DNA from: Paramacrobiotus metropolitanus
Taxonomy: Eukaryota > Tardigrada > Eutardigrada > Parachela > Macrobiotidae
Direction: 5' to 3'
Assembly (NCBI RefSeq): GCF_019649055.1
Contig: NW_026570340.1
Span: 1-64,000 of the forward strand
DNA: 64,000 nt
A program made the translations under genes and the position numbers. The notes under the pieces were generated by a model. The model did not search any database. It had not been told where the DNA came from and saw only the letters and a list, made by a program, of their open reading frames with translations. Positions 10,823 through 22,340 of the stretch are shown here, piece by piece. Every line of letters starts with the position of its first letter. The first letter of the stretch is position 1.

Positions 10823-11115
10823 TTGCGATCACGGGCGTAATCATATGGCGACGGCGGAACGCCACAATCAACCATACGAGTCGACCATTCAAATGTTGGT
10901 TCTGGCCATCCGACATGAGGATCAGGATACATTGGCGGCTGAACATCTGCCGAGACATCTGCCAAAACCTGCACCGAATCCTCCGAGGAACTGATGGTAT
11001 CCTCATGCTGATAGGAAGGATGTAACGGGACTTTCGGGCGATGCATTTCAACAACGTATCCTAAATCGTAAGCCGTAAAGTCCGTATGATTAAGAGCAGA
11101 CTCGCGCCAGACCAA
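10819..11115 (-). CDS. Acidic, Pro-rich upstream ORF overlapping the 156-aa ORF
   Basis: The open frame is about 98 codons and its 5' limit is unclear: it begins near a hAT MITE and has no ATG upstream, so it is probably an exon whose start was displaced. It is rich in Pro, Glu, Asp and Ser (SSSEDSVQVLADVSADVQ, MYPDPHVGWPEP). It ends at a TGA that shares ATGA with the next start codon. Confidence 0.45.
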   Translation of the reverse strand: MVWRESALNHTDFTAYDLGYVVEMHRPKVPLHPSYQHEDTISSSEDSVQVLADVSADVQPPMYPDPHVGWPEPTFEWSTRMVDCGVPPSPYDYARDRK

Positions 11116-11145
11116 GACAATAATTAAATAACACGGACTTTGCGG

Positions 11146-11533
11146 TAGTGATGATTAAACTCTTAATTTTGCTGGGAATTAAACATTATGATTAACTCAA
11201 TTAAAATTATGGCAATTTTGATTATGCTGAGCATAATTAAAATTGCGCATTTTTAATTAAGCTTAAGCATAATTAAAATTCGTCAATTTTAATTATACTT
11301 AAGCTTAATTCTGAGTCAAATTATGAACAATATAAATAGCCTGATCAAAAGAAAACTGAATTTTGATTATGATAGGCAAAATTAAAATTGGACAATTTTA
11401 ATTATGCTCCAGTTTAATTAAAATTGTTGAATTTTGATTATGCTGATCATAATTAAAATTGATCAATTTCTAATTATGATAAGCTTAATCAAAATTATAA
11501 GCAAAATAATTATGATGAGTTTAATATTCACTA
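11146..11533. mobile_element. hAT-type MITE, 388 bp
   Basis: Perfect 8-bp target duplications CTTTGCGG flank it (11138-11145 and 11534-11541). Terminal inverted repeats begin TAGTGATGATTAAACTC and TAGTGAATATTAAACTC, fitting hAT ends. The AT-rich interior is built from alternating AATTTTAATTA / TAATTAAAATT subrepeats and has no coding sequence. Confidence 0.8.
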
Positions 11534-11781
11534 CTTTGCGGGTATAAACTTCGTTTTGCAGCTGCCTTCGAACGACCACAACGCAACTACTTTCCCAAAA
11601 GGAAGCAACGAACGCTACGTCACCGCAGACTATCCAATGGCGAGTGCGCGCGCTCAAACTGTACGTACACACAATTTTTGGGAATTTTCCAGGTAATTAA
11701 TAGATTAAGGCATAAAATTTCAATCTTTAAAAATTTTTCAAGATAAAATAAATGTACAAGTTTACACGGCCGCTCAGCCAT

Positions 11782-13389
11782 TTAATCCAAATTACATAAG
11801 GTACACATCTGACTAAATTTCGCTAAGTCGGACTTCATTTCCGGCCAGAAGAATCGGAGATTTTTATATAAGTAGTCATAGGGAGAAATAACACTACTGT
11901 ACTTGTGCAACAGTCGACGGTGCACCGATTCAACTAAAATTTTTCTCCACTGAAAAGGAATGAATATTTTCGAGATTCGTTTAGGGATATCTTCCTTCTC
12001 ACCATAATGGCAAATAATGCCCTTAATTTTTAGGACTAAAGGAAGATGCCGCGCCGCATATGGGGATTCTTCCAAGGTGCAGTCTCCATCAATTACAGCG
12101 TCCCACAACATGGTGTCGCTACACTCCATTTGCCGATACTTCCAGAATTCCTGCTTGTCCAAAACATCGTCAGTGATCACGCCCTGGGGCCAGAACTGCT
12201 CAACCGGACGCGCCCAAGCCGGGGCTGGAAGAATTCTGTCTTCTTCAATGACCGGGGGAGTTTTAGTTGACTGTGCCGGGCCGATCTCCATTGCCTTACA
12301 GGTAATTGGCGAAGTGTTACTGGCCAACGGTTCAACCGATTCAGATTGGCCTCCGCTCGGCTGGGATACATTCGGTGTGACCGGAAACCGATCATTCATA
12401 ATTATCCGCTTCTTATTATCTACCGATGGATCTCGTTTGCGCTTTTTATCATTATTTTGATTGATAAATCTCTCCACAGGTTTCACCACACGCCCGGAGC
12501 GGGTTTTCAAAAGCGGTACCTCTTCCAGTTGTTTATCCAGATATTCCGCATACTCAGCATCAAGGCGCGACGATGCTGAATCGACAGACGGAATTACCGG
12601 TGGCGGAGCAGGCGCCTCAACTAATTCATCGGGGCATTCCTTCTCGACACAGTCAAGTAATTTAGGTAACTGTTCGTCTTGTAAAATAGTATCAACATCA
12701 CGAAAGTTATAGGGCTTTAAACGACTAACGTGAACTGTATCAACTTTGACATTCCCACGCCGATTACTTTTTACTACGTAGTGGACTGGCCCTGACTGGC
12801 GAACAATTTCCCATCCGGCGGTCCAACGGGGCATCAAAGAGGGATTTTTGCCTACCTTTCTATGAAGTACATAAACCAAGACTTGATCTCCCGATTTATA
12901 CGAAACATGCGATATATTAGCATCATAACGAATTTTGTCTTTCAGCTTATGCCGGAACTCCTCTGCGTTCACCAGGTCCAAAGCCTCACCAAGGCCACGC
13001 TGCATCTGCTGAACGAAAACATGAGCGGGAATAACGAAATCTTCTTCAAAAGGGAGGAAGTTATTCACTGGTAAGCGCATCTCAGTGCCGTGCATCATAA
13101 AGAATGGTGTGCGACCCGTGCGTTCCACAACCTTACTGTTAAAGGCAGCGCAAAGAGCCGGGAGGAAAATATCCCAGTCACTTTGCTGTTCATTAACGTA
13201 CTTCGCCAACGCTTTTTTGATTTCTCCGACTCGTTTTTCGACCAAACCGTTACCCTGCTGGTGTCCTGACGCTGTAGGCGCATGAGCAACACCGGCGAGA
13301 GCAAGAAGCTCCCTAAACATTTCTGACATGAAATTACTGCCACGATCCGACGTAATATGAAGCGGCATACCAAAACTGTCAAAATCCTT
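11782..13389 (-). CDS. Retrotransposon integrase, C-terminal part plus extra H2C2-like module
   Basis: This frame carries the second half of the integrase catalytic core: SDRGSNF (second Asp) and, with exactly 35 residues between, the Glu of GNGLVEKR. The first Asp (WAIDVAP) is in the upstream frame, so D,D35E is complete. Then come a GPY/F-type module (MPRWTAGWEIV ... VSRLKPYN), a disordered linker with TRSGRVVKPVERF, and at the very C-terminus a zinc-finger-like domain (IPFQWRK, two His, FFWPEM, CTLC). This last resembles the integrase N-terminal H2C2 domain. A one-base frame change at an A run (13388-13391) separates it from the rest of pol. Confidence 0.8.
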   Translation of the reverse strand, partial: KDFDSFGMPLHITSDRGSNFMSEMFRELLALAGVAHAPTASGHQQGNGLVEKRVGEIKKALAKYVNEQQSDWDIFLPALCAAFNSKVVERTGRTPFFMMHGTEMRLPVNNFLPFEEDFVIPAHVFVQQMQRGLGEALDLVNAEEFRHKLKDKIRYDANISHVSYKSGDQVLVYVLHRKVGKNPSLMPRWTAGWEIVRQSGPVHYVVKSNRRGNVKVDTVHVSRLKPYNFRDVDTILQDEQLPKLLDCVEKECPDELVEAPAPPPVIPSVDSASSRLDAEYAEYLDKQLEEVPLLKTRSGRVVKPVERFINQNNDKKRKRDPSVDNKKRIIMNDRFPVTPNVSQPSGGQSESVEPLASNTSPITCKAMEIGPAQSTKTPPVIEEDRILPAPAWARPVEQFWPQGVITDDVLDKQEFWKYRQMECSDTMLWDAVIDGDCTLEESPYAARHLPLVLKIKGIICHYGEKEDIPKRISKIFIPFQWRKILVESVHRRLLHKYSSVISPYDYLYKNLRFFWPEMKSDLAKFSQMCTLCNLD

Positions 13390-16300
13390 TTATAGAAAAA
13401 TAATGCCAATGTAGCAGCATCATTCCTTTCAACTGCTTCTGCGACTATGTATTTACTCCCGTAGTCGACGGCGATAATTATGTTTTTGTTTCCAGATTCC
13501 GTCGTTGGAAGAGCCGGGGCGACATCGATTGCCCACACCAATCTAGGAGGAACTGTCGGGTTGGACTGTAGAGCGCCAGCCGGTGCGGTGGCGGGGACAT
13601 TCTGAGCAAGACACGCCGCGCAAGATGCACAGTAATTTCTGACTGACTCGAACATCCTAGGCCAATAAAAGTATTTGTACATTCTTTTGTAAGTAGCCAA
13701 AACTCCCAAATGCGCAGCTAAAGGTGAGTCATGATTATCCTGCAGGAACTGTAACCGCCAGTGTACGGGTACATACATGCAGTAGTAAATTTTGCGATTT
13801 AATTCAAACTTATAATAGACAACGCCTTGTTTTACAACAAACTTATTTAGGTGTAGCTGCTCATGCTCTGACATCTTTTCCTTTTTATTTTCTAGGAGCA
13901 ACCTCCATCGGACAATCCGGGCATCTCGAGACTGTTCTTCCGCCCAGGAGGAGGCTTTATCGTCTGTAATCAACTTCTGCACCTTATCCGCATCGAAGGC
14001 TTTCATATCTTCCTCAGAAATAGCTTTCACTTCGGCCGACATCATTTCAAATCGTATATCCGCATAGTCTCTTTCTAGAACCGCAAAACAACATTCGATC
14101 ATTGCTGCATCACCGGCAAAAGGGTAAGTCTGTCGATAATCAAATTCGATATCCGAATCATCTGAATCAGGTTCCGCTTGTTCTCCTGGGTTTCTGCTTA
14201 AAGCATCGGCTATTACATTGTCTTTTCCAGGGATGTGGACTGGTTTAGTATTAAACTGCTGGATATACAACGACCAGCGCCCCAGACGACCAGCAGCATC
14301 GCGCATATTATTCAGGAAAACCAGCGCCTGGTGATCAGTTTGGACTTCAAACTGATAGTCCGACAGGTAGTGTTTCCATTTCTTAAGAGCACAAATAACT
14401 GCATAAGCCTCCAGTTCTGTAGGAAAGTACAGCCTTTTCTGTGTCTCTGTTAATTTACGACTTAGGTATGCAATAGGTCTCCAATTCGTTGCCACATCCG
14501 TCGGTGTATCTCGAGGGCACTGCATAAGTACTGCGCCGACAGCGATAGTGCTGGCATCCACAACGACACGAGATAAAGCCTCTGGATCATAACGGGCCAA
14601 GACCGACGCCGTCACCAACGCTTCCTTCAATTGCTCGACGGCGCGACACTGATCTGTTCCCCATTCAAAGGTAACCTTTTTGGGAATAAGCTTTTGCAAT
14701 GGTTCTGCAATTTCTTGAAAATTCTTAATAAATTGGCGGTAATAGCCAACCATGCCCAAGAAGCGCAAAATGTCCTTCTTATCTTTTACAGGGCCAAATT
14801 CCTTAACTGCCTGTATCTTCTCTGGGTCCGTGCTGATACCAAATTGATCAACAGTATGTCCCAAGAATGTTATCGAATTTACGAACAATTCAGTTTTTTC
14901 AGGGTTGATAGTCCAGCCACACTCCTGGAGCCTCAGAAAAAGCTCCTGTAAATCCCGCATGTGATCGGCTAAGTTTTTGCTAAAGACGATGATGTCGTCT
15001 ATGAAAACCAGCACGTTTCTCCACTTCATGTTGGCAAGCGTCAAGTCCATCGCCCGCTGAAAGGCAGAAGGCGCGTCCTTTAAGCCAAACGGTAAGACTT
15101 TGTATTGAAAGGTGAACTCTTCTCCGACCATCGTAGTTTTACACCGATCTTCCGGTTTAATCTTTATTTGCCAAAAGCCACTTTTCAAATCGATCTTACT
15201 GAACACAGTAGCCTTATCGAGAGCATTTAAAATGTCGTCCACCCTGGGCAAAGGATAACTGCTGCCCATTAATCGTTCATTTAGTTTACGGAAATCAACG
15301 GTTAGTCGCCGGGATTTATCCTTCTTTTTTACTATACAGATAGGACTTCCCCACGCCGAATTAGTCGGCTCGATAATGCCATCCTTAATCATTTCTTGTG
15401 TTTTAGCTTGGAGCCACTTCCTATCTACAAACGATGTACGATACGGAGGAGTTCGAACCGGCAGACTCGTTCCTGTGTCAACTGAGTGCTCATAAATGGT
15501 GCAACACCCGACCGGACGAGCTTTAGTCGGTAACACCGATTTCGCTTGATAAAAGATATTTTTTAATTCTTCTTTGCTCGGGCAAATATCTCCCACCTTA
15601 ATTTTGGCAAAAGTTTCTTCCATTTCAGGATCGACAGCGCTGGGAGCGAAAAGCTGCAACTGCATCGCGACACATTCATTAATTTTCTCCGGGACTGGGG
15701 CACCTTTGTCATCACGAGGAATGCCGCAGGACTCATCATGATAATTCTCTTGAAACTCCGGGGAGTCCATCTGGTACACAGCGTCAACCAGAGCAACTTC
15801 GCCAAGGTGAGTTTGCTCATTCAAAACCAAAGGTTTATCCGATACATTAACGACACAAACCCGGCAATTACCATATTCATTCAACGTTAACACACCGTCC
15901 AACAGCACTGCATTTTTGTTCGTTTCCGGAATTTTTCCTTCATACAAAAACGGCTGCGTATAGAGATACTCATCCTGGAATTCCATAAACTGCTCATCAG
16001 ACATGGCCGTTGTTGCTCGAATTATTCCCTGTGAATGGGGCTGGATTATCACCGGTGAAGCCGGAAATAGCTCCATTTTAAAACAATCAATCGGACCGGG
16101 CTCTGGCTCAAAACGGTAAATATCCTGTTCCGCAAAATTTATTTCTGTTTGTGCTTGTGCCTGTTTCAGATGGGCGTCCCTGTACGCCAGCTCAATAGCA
16201 TCCTTCGTGTACACACATGCCGGGATTTCGGTAGACTCACGAACATCCTGCGACCGTTTTGGTAAGTTTTTAACCGCTGGTTGTTGTGCCGGAGCCGGTT

Positions 16301-17555
16301 GTACTGTCTCAGCCGACATCTGGCTTGCCGCCGCTCTATCCGCGTGTTCGCGCTTAACTCTGCGACTGTAACTGGACTTTTTGCGTCTGGGAGAACTCCT
16401 TCCCGAACCTTCCGATGACCGTTCAACATTTTCCACTGTAGTTTGGGGTGAGTTAACAGTTGTAGACTCTCCTAACACCTTCTGCTTTTGTATTTCGTTC
16501 CAGATTGCCCACTGCTCATTAATATTTACATTCGTGGGCGTGTCATACGTCGCTCTGACAGCCGGAGGTACCAAATCCGACATGTGCTGACTTGTTAGCA
16601 CATATTCTTGCGGTGAGCTACCAAGAATTTGGGAAGCAAGTACTCTTTGCTTCTCCGCCTGTTTATCCTCGTAGGAAGCCGGGCAAGGACCGATATCAAT
16701 GGGCCGCATATCTTCCGCAGGGATGAAGCTACCGTTCTCGAATTCACCTGCTGGTGCCGGGTTATCCTGCGAAAAGGTAACCTTACGTTTCCCAGTAGCT
16801 TTCTGCGCATGTAGTTGTTCCTTCCGTTTGGTTAATTCAAAATGTCGCCGATCATTCAGGGAATTTCTACACGTATCACAATTCTTTTCATAGCGCTCGA
16901 TTTCAATAATACAATCCGGCCAATAAAAAACTTTAATTAGATACGGATATAATTTTTCGCACCGGCCGTATACCTGCTTAAGTACTAAAATATCGTGAAA
17001 GCAAGCTATTAATTTCTGCCGCCATTGATAAGGCACGTAAATCCTGGGACATGCGCCGGAGTGATCAGGCACTCTGCACAGAATTCCTTCACAGATTGTC
17101 ATCCGATTGATTTCATATTTTGTATAATTCGTATTTGCATACGCCGGCTTCTTGTACATCTTATACCACATCCGGCTATCCACACACATCTGTTGGGTTT
17201 CACGCCAGAACTGTGGATCCCTGAACCTTCTTTCTGTAGGAAACAAGCCTTTATCCTGCGGTCTATCCATCGGCGACATCCACCTTTTCAACTCTGGATT
17301 CCGTGCCATGTAGGACGGATAATCGTGGACTTCATCGACGTCTCTACGGTCGCGTTCAACAGGTATAACGTTTAACAACTTGTTCTCCATACTGAGACAT
17401 TCCACCGATTTCGACGATTTTTCTAGGACGCCCATATACAAATATTTTGCTGCAGGATGCTGTTGTAGAACTGCGTCCAAGGATGAAATCTGAATGGGAA
17501 GTTGCAAGGGATCGTCACCCCACGAACTTGACGTGAACCAGAGTTGGGCACAGGA
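13388..17555 (-). CDS. Retrotransposon pol: H2C2-like module, RT, RNase H, integrase N-part
   Basis: Order: a degenerate H2C2-like module (VPYQWRQ ... VFYWPDC ... CDTC, about 16.86-17.04 kb); a Pro/Ser/Arg linker; a dUTPase-like beta region typical of post-protease gypsy sequence (about 15.8-16.1 kb); reverse transcriptase with LTVDFRKLN and FIDD catalytic motif (14.99-15.00 kb); RNase H (VVVDAST, ELEAY, TDHQAL); a canonical integrase H2C2 zinc domain (VPVHWR, HDSPLAAH, YFYWPRM, CASC); and the first integrase Asp (WAIDVAP). The frame is open from 17555 and overlaps the upstream frame by 133 nt in a -1 relation. I see no canonical slippery heptamer there, so a mutation is as likely as programmed shifting. 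Confidence 0.85.
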
Positions 17556-18273
17556 CTAACCGACACCGAAGACGAGGTACTCGAACTGCATGCCGGCGAC
17601 GGCTGACAGGTTTTTTCTTGTTTAATTGGCGGCTGGGGAGGCGCTTGTTCTCTTTCCCGCAAACTTGACTGCATATTATTTACAACTATTTCACCGCCTC
17701 CCCCACGAACTTGACTTGGTTCTGGGTTTTTCTCTGTCTTAATTTCCTTTTTGATTACAGGTTTAATCGGTTCGTCAGCGACCGAGGCTGCTTTCGGAAG
17801 ATACTGCCGGATCATTTCCTGCACCACACTTCGCACGAACTCGAGATCCCGCTGATCGGATCCCGCTTTAACTGGTGCTGCCGGCACGGGCACCACTTCT
17901 TTAATTTCCGCATTGACAGGAGCATCCGCGACTTTTATCGCCGGTGGCGGTTGAATTGGACGAGGCCAAGACTGTTTGGCTTTTTGTAAATGTAAGATAC
18001 AAATTTCTGGATCAGCTTTTGCCAAAATTAAATGTGCAGATTCGTATGGAACGAATTTCGCCTCTTTAGCGACACCAATTCGTTCTGTTAACATCAACGC
18101 TGGAATCAAAGGGGACGGTTTAACTCCGGGCGGAATTAAAGGGTCGAAGTCGTGGGAGCGAATAACATCCGACATGAGGTGAGTTTCACGACGTAAAAAT
18201 ACTGGCGCACCAGGCGATCTGCGCGAAAGGCGCCACGTCATCGTATTCATGTCCAGTATGAATGGTTTTGTAG
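17423..18273 (-). CDS. Retrotransposon post-protease linker region
   Basis: About 280 codons lead from the hAT insertion point to the pol frame. The first residues continue the fold after the protease (a strand containing FILDMNTMTWRL). The rest is a Pro/Lys/Val-rich linker with SSSTSSSVSVSPVP-like low complexity. The ATG-initiated frame upstream of 18273 belongs to the inserted hAT element and is fortuitous. The frame joins the gag-protease frame across the empty insertion site without a shift. Confidence 0.65.
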
Positions 18274-18299
18274 CTAAAAAGTAATGTTGCCGGAAGTGC

Positions 18300-18490
18300 T
18301 CCAATCTAAAATGAATTTCGAGTATTCGAAATTCAAATACACTACCGTTTGAATTCCGAGTAATCGGAATTGCAATTGCAGGCATTCCAATTCCGAGTAA
18401 TTGCAATTTAAATGGACGCTGTTGTAATTTCGATTATTCGAAATCTAATTTCCGACATTAGAATTCCGAGTATTCGGAATTGCAATGCAT
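18300..18490. repeat. Left subterminal palindrome array of the hAT element
   Basis: At least five variants of the palindrome GAATTCCGAGTANTCGGAATT or its AATTTCGANTATTCGAAATT form. In hAT elements such subterminal motifs are transposase-binding sites. Confidence 0.6.
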
Positions 18491-20519
18491 ATCATATGAA
18501 TTTTAAATAATTGGTTTTTAAAAAAGTTTTATTTAAAATTTGGATTTTAATTACAATGTACCATCAAACTACAAACTACGGAACTGGTAGTTGTACTGCG
18601 ATAATTACTTTAAGGGAAGTAGGAGCAAAAGGAAATTTCTTAGAGAATTAAGAAAGAGCCTTTGCCTATTTGGCACCCGCCTGGTGTGTTGACTGTTAAA
18701 CGATGATATACATTTATCAGTTCGGCGCACAATAAACTCTCCATAGCGAAAATTACAACAAAAATAGTTTTCCGTTTGAAGCTACCCCTGTTCTGGCTTT
18801 CACCGTCGCAAATGTAAAGACCAGCGATGTTGACGCAAACCTCAAAGTTAGCGCAGTCAACGGCTGCGTGCGGCAACTACAACGACGACGCATAAAAATT
18901 TGGTCAGCTTTTCTTTGGGGATTGGGTGAAGACACCAGCACCGGAACACAGGTCATCGGCGCAACCGGCCCCGGCGTCCTTGCTAAAATAACCTGCTCTT
19001 CACAAAAGAGGGTGATTGGGAGGGGAAGGACGACTTGTTACATGTAGTTCACCTTTACCTGATACAGCAGCAACTGAAATGCATTAAATACAAATGCACC
19101 ACTTCAAGTATCGTTGTTCTACATCCGCATTGCTCCTCCTGTTTGTACATCAGGATGTAAATCCCTGTGTATTTTACTTTTACACTAAAAAAGTGTAAAA
19201 ATAAAAGCAAAACCGGGTTGGAAATACTTGTAATTTATTTTTAAAACTGCACCAACTTGACCGCCCAGGGCTGTATATACCCAGACTTCATCAGCAGTGC
19301 CGGCCGGTGGTACCAACCGGAAACGAATGGTGGATGATTTTAAAGCTTTACATAACTCTAGATGTGGCTATAGACGCCACTTGGTTTTTTGTGCATAATG
19401 CGCAGGAGATAACGACTGGTAACGTGTGTCATCACGATCCGGAACTTTACGCTCCGAATGGTCAAAACAACCATACCGCACGTATTCAAGATACCGCGCT
19501 GCACAGCTCCGTTTTTTAACATACCCGTTCTTATCTCTATGAATCATAACTTACGCACCATAGTTCGCTGCACTGGCCGTATACCAGCCAACAGAGAAAG
19601 ATGCCTGACTTTTCGTATTGTTGTTTCCCAAAAAATTCCGGATTTTTTATTTGGTTTTTATGAGTGTTTTTGGTTAAAATTGTGGGCTGCATGACACGTT
19701 GTAACGATAAAAGCCGGTTAACTTTTAAATGTAGCTCACATACCGCTCTTTCAGAAACAAAAATGATCCAGATCAGCTTTTAATGCGCTAGTCAGAAATA
19801 TGGCCTCATTTACTATGCTTGCGGAATGCACGAGAATTACTCGTGCGGAGTTTCAGTTATTCCGTGCACTGGCCAAATACGGTTGCTAGAATATGGATGT
19901 TCCTTACTGTTAAAAAAGGAGAAACTCTATCCGAAACGGTAACGTTTTTTTCCACCTATGTTCTTAATTTCGCATCACCGCTTTCAGAAGGTTGGCCATT
20001 TTTTGTGCTTAACATTGGCTATTATGCTTCATGGTCGTAAGTTCATAACAACTGTGCAATTGATAATAATTATAACAATGACGATGCAGTGCTATGGTTA
20101 CATAACGCAATATCACAGTATTTTTAAAATGGGTACCTGTAAGTAATAAAGATGGTGTAAAAAGGGGTGCTTATGTAGCTAAAATAATTAACAAACCTGG
20201 GCGGGAGGGGTGCATATAACCGTTGCTGTTTCACATCGCCCTCACTCTCAGTATTACATAGTATGTTTATGGTTACGCGCGCGAGCCTCCCGCGCTATGA
20301 GTTTCGGCTACGCGCGAGAGCATCTCGCGCTATGAGTATTGACTACGCGCGGGAGTTTTTCCCCGCACAAAAAACTACTAACAAAAAGTTTGAATTGTGT
20401 ATCCAATACGACAGGGCAACTAACAATTACGGCAAGGTCACCTTTTAGTGATGTAAAACCAAAATCTGACCTTACCGGCGTTTCACATTTTTTGATAATT
20501 TGACTTTTCACAACTCTCA
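18491..20519. other. hAT interior, left part
   Basis: No intact coding sequence is seen. At 20265-20355 there are about three imperfect copies of a roughly 30-bp hairpin unit based on TACGCGCGAGAGCATCTCGCGCTATGAG-like sequence, longest exact core CGCGCTATGAG. Confidence 0.4.
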
Positions 20520-21740
20520 GCCGTTATGGCGTCAGAACTTAAAGTGGGAAACAGTGGAGCAAAGGAGCCAGCGAACACATCAAGTGCATCAAGTCGTTAT
20601 AAATCCTGGCGGCAATGCCAAAGCATCAACGACGCATCCGCTTCATGACACGTTCCCGGGGAAGGCTTTCTTGTGGATAGTAGTCATACTACCATCCTTA
20701 CGTTCCGCCTACAGCTCAGTGAAGCCGGTGTGAAAGAAAGCTGGCGCTTACCGCCCACACCGGCGGAATTCAATTCCCACAAAGAAAAAGCATTACGATA
20801 ACCCTGAAAAGTTACTGCCAGGCGATGGTGCGTCTTAAGCTTGTGGATGGCGTGATGGATGTCACCAGGGCAGCCGAACATTCCCGAAGCCGCAGCAGAA
20901 GCCGATTTGCCAGAGCCAGAGCATCCTACTGTAAGCAACGTTTTCGCCCCTGATTTTACGACGTTCAGAGTCAGACCTCGCGGAACCATTAAGCCCCGCT
21001 GTCGGCCGTCGAAAGAAAGGCGCCATGAACGGTTCAATCAGACAGCCCAAACGTCATCGCAACCAGTCCAAGCCATGCCCCAGCCTGCCGACACACCGGT
21101 TCCCGCTTACTCAAACAGTCCCTCCGCAGAAAGGAACGATACGAGCATGGCGAAAACAAGCGGCTCGGATTTGCAGCTAAGACTCCTTAACGCATGGATC
21201 TATCTGCTGCTCAATCTAATTTCCTCAGAAAGGCGGCCTAGAACTTCCTGCAGAGTTGGATCTGTACCAAAATAACGACCTGTGCTTCCCAAGGCCACGT
21301 TTCCACATGCGGATGCATGGAGAAAACCTTGTGCAGTCCACGTTTAACGGTTTAACGGATTGTTTAACGCACCACTATGTTTGCGCGTTGTACAGCTGTG
21401 ACATCCCCGGTCTTGTCCGGATCTACTATTCAACGGGTCAAATGCCCAGACTTGCTGAAACTACAGTGGCATTTCCTGTTTGCCCATCTGGCATCTGGAG
21501 AGCAAGGGTCAGATCAGCATCGAGTACGACCCAGTTTACGGGCAATCACCTGGAGGAAATAAGTGCCTAATATGACTGTATGCTCGTTTTGCCTATGACC
21601 TGTTATTGGGAAAGCAGATTCAAAACGCCAACTACGCCCGGGAGGACGAACTGCGCCACTGGTTTTTAACCATGATCGAAACCGGCACATTGGCGCCTCC
21701 TCCCAGATCGCGGGGTCGTAATCCGTGAATGTAAACCACG
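20520..21740 (+). pseudogene. Broken coding stretches inside the hAT element
   Basis: GC-richer sequence with several coding-like segments in shifting plus-strand frames. A 40-codon start at 20526 opens MASELKVGNSGAKEPANTSS. A second segment runs around 21215-21330 (LELPAELDLYQNNDLCF), and a third around 21580-21728 (YARFAYDLLLGKQIQNANYA ... RHWFLTMIETG). Stops and frame changes separate them. They may be a decayed transposase, a second hAT ORF or captured host exons. I could not match them to a known hAT motif such as the C-terminal dimerisation region. Confidence 0.35.
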
Positions 21741-22089
21741 CTGAGAGGTCATAACTGCACAGCAAAAGCAGCACATACGGTGGAAGTACGCCGGCGGTTG
21801 CATCTGCCCAGCGGATACAGATCAGTTTCGCTGTGAATATTGCTCTGTAACTAAACGATACAATAACTGTCGGTTCTGTTTCTTAAATTCACCATCTCAA
21901 GAAATGATGAATTCGACGTACGTAGACGTATGTTCGAGAAATGAACTGAAAAACCGTACAATTTCCAGTTTTTGCCATAACTAGTGGTCGAAAGTATTCT
22001 GCAAGATATTCTCGCGCAGTCTACTGTAAGATAATCATGACTCCAGTCTATTCTGTTAGTATTAATTAAATTTCAAAGAAATCGAAATC

Positions 22090-22340
22090 CAGAAAAGTCA
22101 CGTTTAAATTCCGAATATTCGGATTTTATTTTACCGCAGTTTAAATTTCGAATACTCGGAATTCATATTGCCCCATTTTGAATTTCGAGTAATCGGAATT
22201 CAAATTGCGGCCTTTTAAATTTCAAATATTGTATTTGAAAATCTAAAAAAATATTTTTAGATTACTTGGAATTGCAAATACTTGAATTTGAATTCCGAGT
22301 ACTCGGAATTGGTATCGGAATTCTTTCGCATGCAATTTCG
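22090..22340. repeat. Right subterminal palindrome array of the hAT element
   Basis: The same AATTCCGAGTANTCGGAATT-type motifs as at the left end occur at least five times, supporting that both ends belong to one element. Confidence 0.6.

Noticed and set aside
11534-11781. env gene after pol
   Set aside because: The space to the MITE is too short and no signal peptide or membrane ORF is present.
18282-18406. ATG-initiated start of the pol linker ORF at 18406
   Set aside because: This part of the frame lies in the hAT terminal repeat; the true frame comes from the protease side of the insertion.
20859-21275. 138-codon plus-strand ORF as an intact hAT gene
   Set aside because: No start context or transposase motif, and neighbouring coding-like pieces are in other frames.
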